Of a stretch of 64,000 nt of DNA, positions 50,219-58,357 are shown piece by piece. The stretch's first letter is position 1, and each line of letters begins with the position of its first letter. The notes under the pieces are model-generated. The model saw only the letters and a list, made by a program, of their open reading frames with translations. It was not told where the DNA came from and did not search any database. A program made the translations under genes and the position numbers. Source of the stretch: Shinella sumterensis (GTDB taxonomy: Bacteria > Pseudomonadota > Alphaproteobacteria > Rhizobiales > Rhizobiaceae); contig NZ_MYFN02000012.1 of the NCBI RefSeq assembly GCF_004514425.2, positions 62,001 through 126,000 on the forward strand. Direction: 5' to 3'.

Positions 50219-51886
50219 TCAACCTCCATGGCCGACGGCCCGCGCCGTCAGCAGATCGAGCGGAGCGGCCGGAGCCGGAATATCCCGCGCAACGGCACGC
50301 GGCGCCGCTTGTGCAAGACGCTCGGCGCGCTCCTCGCGGGGTGCGGCGACGCGGAATGCGCGGATCGTGCGGCCGAGCTCCAGGATGACCGTGTGAAGAT
50401 CGCCGCCCATGGCGCCGACGCGGCCGGCATCCCCGGCATCGGTTTCGAGCGCGCGGCCCGCGCGGTCGATACCGGCGGCCACGCCTTCCAGCCCCTCGGC
50501 ATCGACGGCGCTTTCGCGCACGATGCCGGTGATCGCTTCGTTGATGCCTTCGACCTGCCGGACGATGCTGCCGATGGCATCCTGGGTGCGGTGGACGTGC
50601 TCGACGCCCGCTTCGACCTGCGCCTTCGTGCCCGTCACCAGCTGCTTGATCTCACGCGCGGCATCAGCGGAGCGCTGGGCAAGCGCGCGCACTTCCTGCG
50701 CCACAACGGCGAAACCGCGGCCGCTGTCGCCGGCGCGCGCGGCCTCGATGCCGGCATTGAGCGCGAGAAGGTTCGTCTGGAAGGCGATCTCGTCGATCAC
50801 GCCGATGATCTGGCCGATCTTCTCGGCGGAAGCCTCGATATCGGCCATGGCCGACATGGCCTCGCCGACGATGCTGCCGCTCCGGGTGACCGAATCCTGC
50901 GTCGCCAGCGCGGCGGACTGCGCCTTGCGGGTTTCGGCAAGCGTCTGGCGAACGCGTTCGACGATGCCGCCAAGTGCGTTTGCGGTCTCCAGCAGGGTGG
51001 CCGACTGCTCACCCGAGCGGACGGAAAGCGCATGGGCGCCATCGGCAAGCGTGCCGGCAAGACGATCGCCTTCGGCAGCGCGCGCGGCGGCCGAGGAAAG
51101 ATGCGCCTGGATTTCACCAAGCGCTGCGTTCAGGGTCTCCGCCATGTCGCGCCAGGCATCGGGCATCTCGCCTGAGACGCGGCCCGAAAAATCAAGCTGG
51201 GAAAGGCCCCGGATCGTATCGCCGAAGACTCGGTCGAGTTCGGCGCGGTCTTCGCGGCGTTGCTCGGCGAGCGCCTTGTGGTGGCTGTGGCGCAATTCGT
51301 TGAAGCGGAGCGACACACCGATCTCCGCATCGATCATCGCCGTGCGCAGGAAGGCGGAAACGAGCTCGGACAGTTCCTTGCGACGGGCCTTGCCGGCGCC
51401 GGGCAGGATGGATTTCGGCCAGTATTCCTCGATCAGCCCGTTGACGACCGTCTCCATGACGACCGCGTGGCCGGCGATGCGCCAGCGCGGATCGAGGCCC
51501 ATCTGGCTTTCGCTGTCGGAGAGAACCTTGACCCGCTCGGCATAAAGCCCGTCAAAGCGGGCGTCGGTCAGCACGTTCCAATGCGCGCTCTGGAGATCGT
51601 GGAGGCGATCGATCTGGCGCTCGCTCTGGAAATGCCTGGCGGCATCGGGGAATGTCTGGAAACGCTGGAAAAGATCGCGCAGCGCGGTTTCGACGTGACG
51701 CTCGAGGGTCTGGCGGTGGCGGCGCAGCGCATCGCCGTGGGTGGTCTCCATCCCGGCAAAACGCAAACGGTCGCGCAGGCTGGCTGCCTGTCCCGTTCGA
51801 GCCTGTTCTGCCGGCATTTCCTGCACCAATCCGCTCCAAACCAACAATGCCCGGCCGCCGTTTCGGGCGGACGTCTGAACTGTCAC
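50219..51886 (-). CDS. icpA: IcpA, soluble globin-coupled chemoreceptor
   Basis: From the GTG at 51886 the product has 555 residues with no membrane segments. Residues about 40-190 look like a protoglobin sensor domain with a proximal His (LHDLQSAHWNVL, His102) and the conserved QMGLDPRW; residues about 200-500 are a methyl-accepting signalling domain with the hairpin DEIAFQTNLLALNAGIEAAR. It probably senses oxygen through heme and reports to CheA, as HemAT does. The start is uncertain: no clear ribosome site precedes this GTG. It heads the che operon; the flagellin-type upstream element lies at 51990-52038. Confidence 0.9.
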   Translation of the reverse strand: MTVQTSARNGGRALLVWSGLVQEMPAEQARTGQAASLRDRLRFAGMETTHGDALRRHRQTLERHVETALRDLFQRFQTFPDAARHFQSERQIDRLHDLQSAHWNVLTDARFDGLYAERVKVLSDSESQMGLDPRWRIAGHAVVMETVVNGLIEEYWPKSILPGAGKARRKELSELVSAFLRTAMIDAEIGVSLRFNELRHSHHKALAEQRREDRAELDRVFGDTIRGLSQLDFSGRVSGEMPDAWRDMAETLNAALGEIQAHLSSAAARAAEGDRLAGTLADGAHALSVRSGEQSATLLETANALGGIVERVRQTLAETRKAQSAALATQDSVTRSGSIVGEAMSAMADIEASAEKIGQIIGVIDEIAFQTNLLALNAGIEAARAGDSGRGFAVVAQEVRALAQRSADAAREIKQLVTGTKAQVEAGVEHVHRTQDAIGSIVRQVEGINEAITGIVRESAVDAEGLEGVAAGIDRAGRALETDAGDAGRVGAMGGDLHTVILELGRTIRAFRVAAPREERAERLAQAAPRAVARDIPAPAAPLDLLTARAVGHGG

Positions 51887-52233
51887 ATGGGGAGAAGGCC
51901 GGCCCGCGGGCCGTGGCCACGCGGCGGCGTGCCGCCTGAATTCCGGCGCACGAGCATGCCGCCCGTCGATCCATGATCAAATTCGATGAGACTCGAATAC
52001 CGGCTCAGACCCGGTACGACGGTTCGGCATCATGCCTGGGTGAGAAAAGGCGATTTTCCCATTCCGACGTGTAAAGCCATGTTTATGGTTAATTCCTTGC
52101 CTGAAGGTTAATAGTTCATTGGCAGCTTCTGGCTTTGCTAAAATTAACGTGGCTTCCTCTCACATCAGCCCCGCGCAAGCTCGCGCGCGTACAACAAGTC
52201 CTCAACTGGCAATGACGTCAGAAGGAACGGACA
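51887..52233. other. Promoter region of icpA and of the divergent small gene
   Basis: About 347 bases without a convincing gene. The icpA element is at 51990-52038. Two GGTTAAT copies occur at 52087-52093 and 52106-52112; their spacing does not fit a CtrA box. Confidence 0.5.
51990..52038 (-). promoter_or_regulatory. Shared flagellin/icpA upstream element (icpA)
   Basis: On the minus strand: CAGGCATGATGCCGAACCG then TACCGG, and further on GAGCCGGTATTCGAGTC. The distal block is almost the same as in flaA and flaB, linking chemotaxis and filament genes to one control. Confidence 0.5.
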
Positions 52234-52347
52234 ATGATTGTTCTGGGGCTGGGCGCCACTTTGATTGCAGCAACCACGCTTGCGGCAATCTATCTTCTGA
52301 TCGACATAGACGCGACGCGCACGCCTGGAAAAGTACGGGTCTTCTGA
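52234..52347 (+). CDS. Small 37-residue membrane protein
   Basis: A short frame from an ATG with GAAGGA eight bases upstream encodes MIVLGLGATLIAATTLAAIY followed by a charged tail (LLIDIDATRTPGKVRVF). It is one predicted membrane helix with a short basic C-terminus. It is not recognisable as a known family. The good ribosome site and helix pattern favour a real small protein, located ahead of a GlsB-type gene in the same direction. Confidence 0.5.
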   Translation: MIVLGLGATLIAATTLAAIYLLIDIDATRTPGKVRVF

Positions 52348-52438
52348 GCGGCGAGATTTCGCTGCCAGCCCCTTGCTTTCCTTGCAGAGACTGCCAGATT
52401 CAGTCCCGACAGACTTCAGCTGTCATAGGGAGCACATC

Positions 52439-52693
52439 ATGGGCATCGAAAGCATTCTCGTATTTCTGATCGTCGGCGCCATTGCCGGCTGGCTCGCAGG
52501 CCTTATCGTGTCGGGCTTCGGCTTTGGCCTTATCGGCAACATCGTCGTCGGCATCGTCGGCGCCTTCATCGCCGGTTTCCTCTTTCCCGCCATCGGCGTC
52601 AGCCTGGGCAGCGGCATCCTCGCCGCCATCCTCCATGCGACGATCGGTGCGGTGGTCCTGCTCGTGCTGATCAAGGTGATCAAGCGGGCCTGA
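52439..52693 (+). CDS. GlsB/YeaQ/YmgE-family stress membrane protein
   Basis: The 84-residue protein is almost entirely hydrophobic, with about three membrane segments and Gly-rich turns (GWLAGLIVSGFGFGLIGNIV), typical of the GlsB/YeaQ/YmgE (transglycosylase-associated) family. These inner-membrane proteins are often induced by envelope or acid stress; the exact role is unknown. A strong hairpin terminator follows immediately. Confidence 0.88.
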   Translation: MGIESILVFLIVGAIAGWLAGLIVSGFGFGLIGNIVVGIVGAFIAGFLFPAIGVSLGSGILAAILHATIGAVVLLVLIKVIKRA

Positions 52694-52709
52694 TTTTCCC
52701 TTGCGAAAC

Positions 52710-52743
52710 AAAAGGCCGTGGCGGGACACCGCCACGGCCTTTT
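52710..52743. terminator. Bidirectional terminator between the GlsB-type gene and the dehydrogenase gene
   Basis: A perfect 15-base stem (52710-52724 with 52729-52743) with a four-base loop and A/T ends on both sides lies between convergent genes. Confidence 0.85.
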
Positions 52744-52746
52744 GCA

Positions 52747-53778
52747 TCAGTTGACGCTCACCGGTTTGGAGCGCATGCGCGATACGGTTTCGCGCTCGGC
52801 GCGCTTGCAGCGCATCGGCGGCAGGCCGCGATCCATCAGCGCCATATCCTCCAGCACCATGTCGCCCATCCTCTTGAAGGCGACGTCGAGCGCGCCGGCC
52901 CGGTGGGCGGAACGCACGAAACCCTTGAGACGGCGCACCGGATGGTCGAGCGGCAAGGGCTCCTCGGGATAGACATCGCTTGCCGCCACGATATGCCCGG
53001 AGCCGACGGCATTCATCAGCGCCGGGAAGTCCACCACGTCGGCGCGGCTGAGCAGGATGAAGGCCGCGCCCTTGCGCATCGAGGCAAAGGCGTCAGCGCC
53101 CAGAAAGCCCTTGTTGTCGCTGGTCACCGATGCCACGACGAAAACGAAGTCGCTCATGGTGAGGACATCCGCAAGGGACGCCGGCTCGGTGCCCGCTTCC
53201 CGCAGCAGCGACGGCGGCAGCCAGGGATCGAACACGCGGATCCTCGCGCGGAAGCCGGATAGCACGCGGTTCAGCGCACGCCCGAGATCGCCGAAGCCGA
53301 CGATACCGATATCCGACCCGGACAGAAGCCGTGCGGAGGCATTGCCCTCCCCGCCCCACAATTCACGGCCCTCGCGGAAATCCACATCCGCATCGATCAC
53401 GCCGCGCGCGAGGTTCAGCGCCATGGCAAGCCCGAGCTCGGCGACCGGCTCGGCAAAGACCTGCCCCGTCGTCACGACATGGATACCGCGCGCGAACAAC
53501 ACCTCATAGGGCATGTTGTTGATGAGGTTGCTCTCGACATTCAGGATGGCGCGCAGCGCCGGCATCCGGGCCAGCGTCTCGGCCGACAGCGGCGGCTGGC
53601 CGATGATGTAGCGCGTCTGCGCCAGCACCGCGTCACCGAGCCCGGCGATATTGTCGGGATCGGCCTCGACGATGCGGTAGGTGCGGTGCAGCTCGGCGCG
53701 CGCCGCGGGCGTGAAGATAAGGTCCAGTGTGCGCGGCTCGGGCGCGCTGATCACCAATGGCAGGCTGTTGTCGGTCAT
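52747..53778 (-). CDS. D-isomer-specific 2-hydroxyacid dehydrogenase
   Basis: The ATG at 53778 is preceded by GGAGGAG, giving 343 residues. The NAD-binding motif (IGIVGFGDLGRALNRVLSGF) and the catalytic triad positions are seen: Arg in LLSRADVVDF, Glu in DVYPEEPLPL, His in VRSAHRAGAL. It should oxidise or reduce a 2-hydroxy/2-oxo acid with NAD(P). The substrate cannot be read from the sequence. It stands alone, convergent with the GlsB-type gene. Confidence 0.88.
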   Translation of the reverse strand: MTDNSLPLVISAPEPRTLDLIFTPAARAELHRTYRIVEADPDNIAGLGDAVLAQTRYIIGQPPLSAETLARMPALRAILNVESNLINNMPYEVLFARGIHVVTTGQVFAEPVAELGLAMALNLARGVIDADVDFREGRELWGGEGNASARLLSGSDIGIVGFGDLGRALNRVLSGFRARIRVFDPWLPPSLLREAGTEPASLADVLTMSDFVFVVASVTSDNKGFLGADAFASMRKGAAFILLSRADVVDFPALMNAVGSGHIVAASDVYPEEPLPLDHPVRRLKGFVRSAHRAGALDVAFKRMGDMVLEDMALMDRGLPPMRCKRAERETVSRMRSKPVSVN

Positions 53779-53832
53779 GTCTCCTCCGGATCGTTCCACA
53801 CGAGTGGTAGCACGAGAACCGAAGGGCCGCGA

Positions 53833-54117
53833 CTAGTAGCCGAGGCCGCGCAGCGCGCGGATGCTGGACGGCGGGAGCACGGTGCTGCTCGACGAAATGC
53901 CGTTCTTCTCGCAGACATAGACATCGCGCGGGAGCCAGTGGCGGCTGCCGCTGCGGCGCACATCCACCTTTTGCTCGCAGACCATGTCACCCTTGCTGCT
54001 ATAGGCGTCGGTCGCATCGCTCGGCACCACGCCGGGCAGGTTTTCGAACACCTGCGCCTGCACGACGGGCGGGGACGCCAGAACGGCTATCATGACGAGG
54101 GCGGCGCTTATCTTCAT
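53833..54117 (-). CDS. Small secreted protein, unknown function
   Basis: The ATG at 54117 gives 94 residues with a signal peptide (MKISAALVMIAVLASPPVVQ, cut after AQA). The mature part has two Cys residues (VCEQKVDVRR and YVCEKNGISS) that could form one disulfide in the periplasm. No family recognised. It is divergent from the RNase D-like gene and 54 bases upstream of the dehydrogenase gene, possibly in one operon. Confidence 0.75.
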   Translation of the reverse strand: MKISAALVMIAVLASPPVVQAQVFENLPGVVPSDATDAYSSKGDMVCEQKVDVRRSGSRHWLPRDVYVCEKNGISSSSTVLPPSSIRALRGLGY

Positions 54118-54230
54118 CGTCTTCCCGGCAAAGCCGGCCTTTCGCAATCCATAAAGAGATACCGCTGGCTGGCAACATGCGCTATAGGCCTGCGGATAAT
54201 TCGACAGCTAAGACATAGATGGGGTTTTTC

Positions 54231-54857
54231 ATGGCAAGTGCAATCCGGTATCATGAAGGCGACATTTCGGCGGCGGATGCCGCGCGCTATACCGGCGCCA
54301 TCGCCATCGACACGGAGACGCTCGGCCTCATCCCGCGCCGTGACCGGCTGTGCGTGGTGCAGCTGTCTCCCGGCGACGGCACGGCCGATGTCATCCGCAT
54401 CGCCGCAGGCCAGAAGGATGCGCCGAACCTCGTCGCCATGCTCGCCGATCCGTCCCGCCAGAAGATTTTCCACTATGGCCGCTTCGACATCGCAGTGCTG
54501 TTCCACACCTTCGGCGTCACCACCACGCCGGTCTTCTGCACCAAGATCGCCTCGCGCCTCACGCGGACCTATACCGACCGTCATGGCCTGAAGGACAATC
54601 TCAAGGAAATGCTCGACGTCGACATTTCCAAGCAGCAGCAGTCGTCTGACTGGGCCGCGGAGACGCTTTCGCCCGCGCAGCTCGAATATGCCGCCTCGGA
54701 TGTGCTGCATCTGCATGCGCTGCGCGACAAGCTGAATGCCCGCCTCGTGCGTGACGGTCGGCTTGCCCATGCCGAAGCCTGCTTCGCCTTCCTGCCGACC
54801 CGCGCCAAGCTGGACCTGCTCGGCTGGGAAGAGACGGACATTTTCGCGCACAGCTGA
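54231..54857 (+). CDS. RNase D-like 3'-5' exonuclease
   Basis: The ATG at 54231 gives 208 residues; an in-frame ATG at 54219 is also possible. The DEDD exonuclease motifs are visible: IAIDTETLGLI (Exo I), HYGRFDIAVL (Exo II) and LEYAASDVLHLHAL (Exo III, DEDDy type). It lacks the HRDC domains of full-length RNase D, so it is a short single-domain relative that probably trims RNA 3' ends. Confidence 0.9.
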   Translation: MASAIRYHEGDISAADAARYTGAIAIDTETLGLIPRRDRLCVVQLSPGDGTADVIRIAAGQKDAPNLVAMLADPSRQKIFHYGRFDIAVLFHTFGVTTTPVFCTKIASRLTRTYTDRHGLKDNLKEMLDVDISKQQQSSDWAAETLSPAQLEYAASDVLHLHALRDKLNARLVRDGRLAHAEACFAFLPTRAKLDLLGWEETDIFAHS

Positions 54858-54901
54858 GCCTTTCCGGCGGCCGAGAGCCCCGGAAATCAGGCGTTACAGG
54901 C

Positions 54902-54916
54902 TTAACGGCCGGTTAA
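54902..54916. promoter_or_regulatory. CtrA-type box upstream of the 54954 gene
   Basis: TTAA, seven bases (CGGCCGG), TTAA, 38 bases ahead of the ATG at 54954. This is close enough to overlap a promoter. Confidence 0.55.
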
Positions 54917-54953
54917 CGAGGCCGGTCTATCCTCCGGGAGACTGGAGGCTGCC

Positions 54954-56210
54954 ATGTTGACACCGTTGCAGAGCGCGCAAGCAGGCGCGGCCGTATCGGC
55001 CATGCAATCGATCGCCGAGACGCTCGAGGAGCGCCGGCGCGAAGAAGCAGAGAAGGCGAGCGGGCGCAAGGACGACGACGTCCTGAAACGCCAGCAGGCG
55101 CAGGTCGCGTCCGATGATACCGCGCGGCAGGCCAACGCGCGCATCAACGAGCACTTCTTCGGCAACAACGCCCGCGGCCAGGATACGCTCGCCAAGCTGG
55201 TCTCCCGTTTCAGCGCGATGCTGGGCATCAGCCAGGGCGACAGCGAGACAGGCCGGCAATTCGCCCAGCGCCTCACGGATCAGCTGGCGCTGATCGGAAA
55301 GATTTCCCTGCCGGCGAAGGGCAGCAACCAGAATGTAACGCTTACCGCGCTCGGCACGAGCCTGTCGGCCGTGCAGCTGGCGATCAAGGGGAACGCGGAC
55401 GATGCCGCCGCCAATCTCGTCGCCCGCCTTGCCGCTGCGGCGGGTGTGTCGCAGGGCGAGGATGAGCCGGACGCGGATTTCGAGCAGCGCCTCTCCAACC
55501 TGCTGACACGCCAGCGCGGCGAACTGCCCGAGACCGTTTCGACGCTCGAGCAGAAGAGCGGGCTGGATGACCTCGGCCTCGAGGCCACCGATCTCGTTGC
55601 CGCCATCCGCAACCCCTACGGCGCCGAAGCCCAGCGCGTGAAGGATGCCCTTGCGCAGAAGGCGCAGGATGAAAAGTCCCTCACGCCCGAGATGCGCAAG
55701 GTCCTCGCGCGTCTGGAGGATACCGCCGATCCGAAATCCATCGAGGAGCTTAAGCTCGAACGGGTGCGGCCCGATCCGACCCGCGTGGAGGATGCGGAGG
55801 TCCGCAAGGAGCGGGAAGACACGATCCGCGCGCTGGAAGCCGGCGAAAAGCTCGACGATGTGAAAGACCTCCAGGAGGCCATCGGTCGCGCCCACGCGGA
55901 GGCGACGAAACCGACGCCCGAGACGAAGACGTCGGGCGACGCGACGACGGACGCCCTCGACACGATCCAGCTCTTGGCTGCCGGTGCGCAGGCGAGCGAC
56001 GGCCCGGAAAAGACGGCGTCTTCCTCGAATGCCTCCTCTTCTGAGCACACGAGCGACCAGGTCGAAACGACGGAAGATGCGGTGCGAAACCTCGATGCCG
56101 CCGGCAACGAGGAGAAGGCCGAGCGGGAAGATGCCAGGAAGGAAATCTTCGCATTGCGCGTGGACGACAACGGCATTTACGACCTGATCACGCGCCAGCT
56201 CGTCGCCTGA
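54954..56210 (+). CDS. Acidic coiled-coil protein under a CtrA-type box, unknown function
   Basis: The 418-residue protein starts MLTPLQSAQAGAAVSAMQSI. It has a charged N-terminal coil (about 20-50), a middle alpha-helical region with two similar segments (MLGISQGDSETGRQFAQRLTD near 90 and AGVSQGEDEPDADFEQRL near 165) suggesting an internal duplication, and an acidic, Ser/Thr-rich C-terminal third. No signal peptide. Not recognised. The CtrA-type box directly upstream and the nearby che genes suggest a link with cell-cycle-controlled motility or envelope functions. The ATG is preceded by GGAG. Confidence 0.8.
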   Translation: MLTPLQSAQAGAAVSAMQSIAETLEERRREEAEKASGRKDDDVLKRQQAQVASDDTARQANARINEHFFGNNARGQDTLAKLVSRFSAMLGISQGDSETGRQFAQRLTDQLALIGKISLPAKGSNQNVTLTALGTSLSAVQLAIKGNADDAAANLVARLAAAAGVSQGEDEPDADFEQRLSNLLTRQRGELPETVSTLEQKSGLDDLGLEATDLVAAIRNPYGAEAQRVKDALAQKAQDEKSLTPEMRKVLARLEDTADPKSIEELKLERVRPDPTRVEDAEVRKEREDTIRALEAGEKLDDVKDLQEAIGRAHAEATKPTPETKTSGDATTDALDTIQLLAAGAQASDGPEKTASSSNASSSEHTSDQVETTEDAVRNLDAAGNEEKAEREDARKEIFALRVDDNGIYDLITRQLVA

Positions 56211-56213
56211 GGC

Positions 56214-56549
56214 TCAAGCCTTCTTGCGCACGATCCCCAGCCGGGCGATGACCTCGCGCGGAATGCCGTAACGGCTGATCGCGTCCTTCTGGCTGCGCAG
56301 GCCGCACATTTCGCGCTGAATGAAGAACGCCCAGACCTTGTCGGCGGCATCGTCGAGCAGGGCCTCGCGTTCCTCGGGCGGGCATCCGGCGGCAAGGCGC
56401 TCGGAAAGCAGCGCCAGTGCCTTCTCGACCTTCAGCCCGTGCCGGCCGAGCGAATCGGCCCGCTCCGACATCAGTTCATATTCAAGGATATTGAGGCCCG
56501 TTTCCTTGGTGAAGGACGGGGCAAGTGCCTGGGGCGGACGAACCGTCAT
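56214..56549 (-). CDS. Conserved small protein, unknown function
   Basis: This 111-residue, soluble, mostly helical protein contains LNILEYELMSERADSLGRHG and KVWAFFIQREMCGLRSQKDA, which look like a conserved alphaproteobacterial small family (possibly DUF6665; I am not certain). It is convergent with the 54954 gene, only three bases apart, and is followed upstream by the nadV gene in the same direction. Confidence 0.75.
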   Translation of the reverse strand: MTVRPPQALAPSFTKETGLNILEYELMSERADSLGRHGLKVEKALALLSERLAAGCPPEEREALLDDAADKVWAFFIQREMCGLRSQKDAISRYGIPREVIARLGIVRKKA

Positions 56550-56605
56550 CTTCGATCTCCCGTCATGGGGAAAAGATGGAGCGGCCGGCGCGCGGATGCA
56601 AGGGA

Positions 56606-57988
56606 TCAGGCGGCGCGGGCGCGTACCGCGTCGAAGGTCCAGTCCTGTAGAAGCTCACCGTCGCGCCACACCGGCTGCAGCATGTTGGCACGGCCCGCGA
56701 GCTGATCGACGCGGGCGGCCTCCAGCCCGATATAGCCTTCCACCACCGCCTGCCGGCCGGCCTTCGAAGCCTTCAGGTTCATGGTTGCCGGGCGCTTGTA
56801 GACGTCGTGCCAGGTGCCTGATGTATCCTGCCGGGCATTGGCCTTCATGGCGAAGGAATAGGTGTCGCGGTTGACGCGCTGGAGCAGGCCAGCGCCCATG
56901 CCGAATGCGATGTTCTCGGCGGAAAAGCCAAAGGCTTCCAGCCGGCCGAGGATCAGCGCGATATCGGACGACGAGATGCCGTCGCCCTGGATGACGCGCA
57001 CGCTGTTGTCGAGGACCTTGTAGCCCTTGCCGTTCAGATGCGTGCCGAAGGCATAGGCGAGCTGGCGCACCACCTGCACCGGCGTTTCCACCGGATCGCC
57101 GCTGTCTGGGCGCACGACGAGGGTGCCGCCGGCGGTCTGCACACGCTCCTTCAGCTGCTTGCCCCAGATCTCCGCGACGGCGTTGTTGATGTCGTAGCTG
57201 TCGGAGACCACGGCATAGAGGCCTTTGGCGCCGAACTTGTCGATCATGTTGGCGTAGGCATCCGCCTCGCGGTCCTGGCCCCAAGAGGTCATGGTCGAAT
57301 GTTCGGAGGCGGGAATGGAAAAGCCCGCCATCTGCGCACCATAGTAGCGGCGCGCATAGAGAACCCCGGTCACCGTATCCGTGCCCATGAAGTTGACGAG
57401 ATGCGCGGCGCCGCCGATGCCGGCCTGCTCCAGGCTCGTCGTGCCACGCGCGCCGAAATCGTGCAGGCGGAAGGGCAGGACGGAATCGGGATCGTCACAG
57501 GTCTTTTCCAGGATCGGCCGGATGATCTGCTTCACCTTGCGGGAGCTCGAGGCGACCGTGCTGGGATACCAGATGGCGCGCAGCAGCGCCGTCTCGATAT
57601 AGGATGTCAGCCAGTAGCAGGCGGGATCGGTGTTCACCACCTGCACGACCGGCACGCCGCGGCGAACCATCGTGCCCTCCGGCAGCGCCTCGATGAGGAG
57701 CGGCAGGTAACCGCCGTGGCGATTGACGATATGCGTCCATCCCTCGCGATTGAACGGCAGGCCATGGGCGAGGACGATTTCTTCGGCCTCGTTCACATCC
57801 TGCATCGTCACCGGCTTGGCGAGATACGCCTTCAGGAACATCTGCAAGCCGAAGAACACCACTTCCGCGTGATCGGAGTGACCGCGGGCCTCGACATAGG
57901 AGGAGATCGCGCGCGTTTCCGGCGGATATTGCAGGTAATGGCTCAGCTTGTAGCTGTCGGTGTTGAGGATGAGGTTGGTGAGGTTCAT
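56606..57988 (-). CDS. nadV: Nicotinamide phosphoribosyltransferase
   Basis: The product has 460 residues and the features of the NAMPT/NadV group rather than nicotinate PRTase: FRLHDFGARGTTSLEQAG (Asp177, matching the nicotinamide-specific Asp219 of the human enzyme), HLVNFMGTDTV, and the catalytic His230 in SIPASEHSTMTSW. It converts nicotinamide and PRPP to NMN for NAD salvage. A GGAGACC ribosome site precedes the ATG. No nadM-type partner lies next to it here. Confidence 0.92.
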   Translation of the reverse strand: MNLTNLILNTDSYKLSHYLQYPPETRAISSYVEARGHSDHAEVVFFGLQMFLKAYLAKPVTMQDVNEAEEIVLAHGLPFNREGWTHIVNRHGGYLPLLIEALPEGTMVRRGVPVVQVVNTDPACYWLTSYIETALLRAIWYPSTVASSSRKVKQIIRPILEKTCDDPDSVLPFRLHDFGARGTTSLEQAGIGGAAHLVNFMGTDTVTGVLYARRYYGAQMAGFSIPASEHSTMTSWGQDREADAYANMIDKFGAKGLYAVVSDSYDINNAVAEIWGKQLKERVQTAGGTLVVRPDSGDPVETPVQVVRQLAYAFGTHLNGKGYKVLDNSVRVIQGDGISSSDIALILGRLEAFGFSAENIAFGMGAGLLQRVNRDTYSFAMKANARQDTSGTWHDVYKRPATMNLKASKAGRQAVVEGYIGLEAARVDQLAGRANMLQPVWRDGELLQDWTFDAVRARAA

Positions 57989-58357
57989 CGAAAGGTCTCC
58001 GCCGCATCCGCAGTTCCAGCCTGCAAGTGCCGCGAAGATTTACGCGAGCCGAGCATAAGGGGCAAGAGCCGTTTCGGACGGCGCGTGAGGGCGCGTTGCC
58101 GGGTTCGTTAGTGTTTCATTAACCATGAACTGTCAAATGTAGGAATCACAGGTTGTTCGGAGTCCAGGGTTTTCCCGTCCGGCCCAGTCAGCGGTTCAGT
58201 GCATTGCCGGTCTACCCGCCGCCTCCCGCATGAATACCCGGTTCACCGGGTCGAAGCTCATCAGCAGCAGCGTCGCGCATGATGCGCCATCCGACGAACG
58301 ATGGACCATTCTTGGCAAGCTCCTGCGGTGCGCAGGGCATCGGCAAAGGAGGCAGGC
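57989..58357. other. Intergenic region between nadV and the 58358 gene
   Basis: About 369 bases between divergent genes. A single TTAACCAT occurs near 58122. No gene or strong repeat is seen. Confidence 0.5.
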
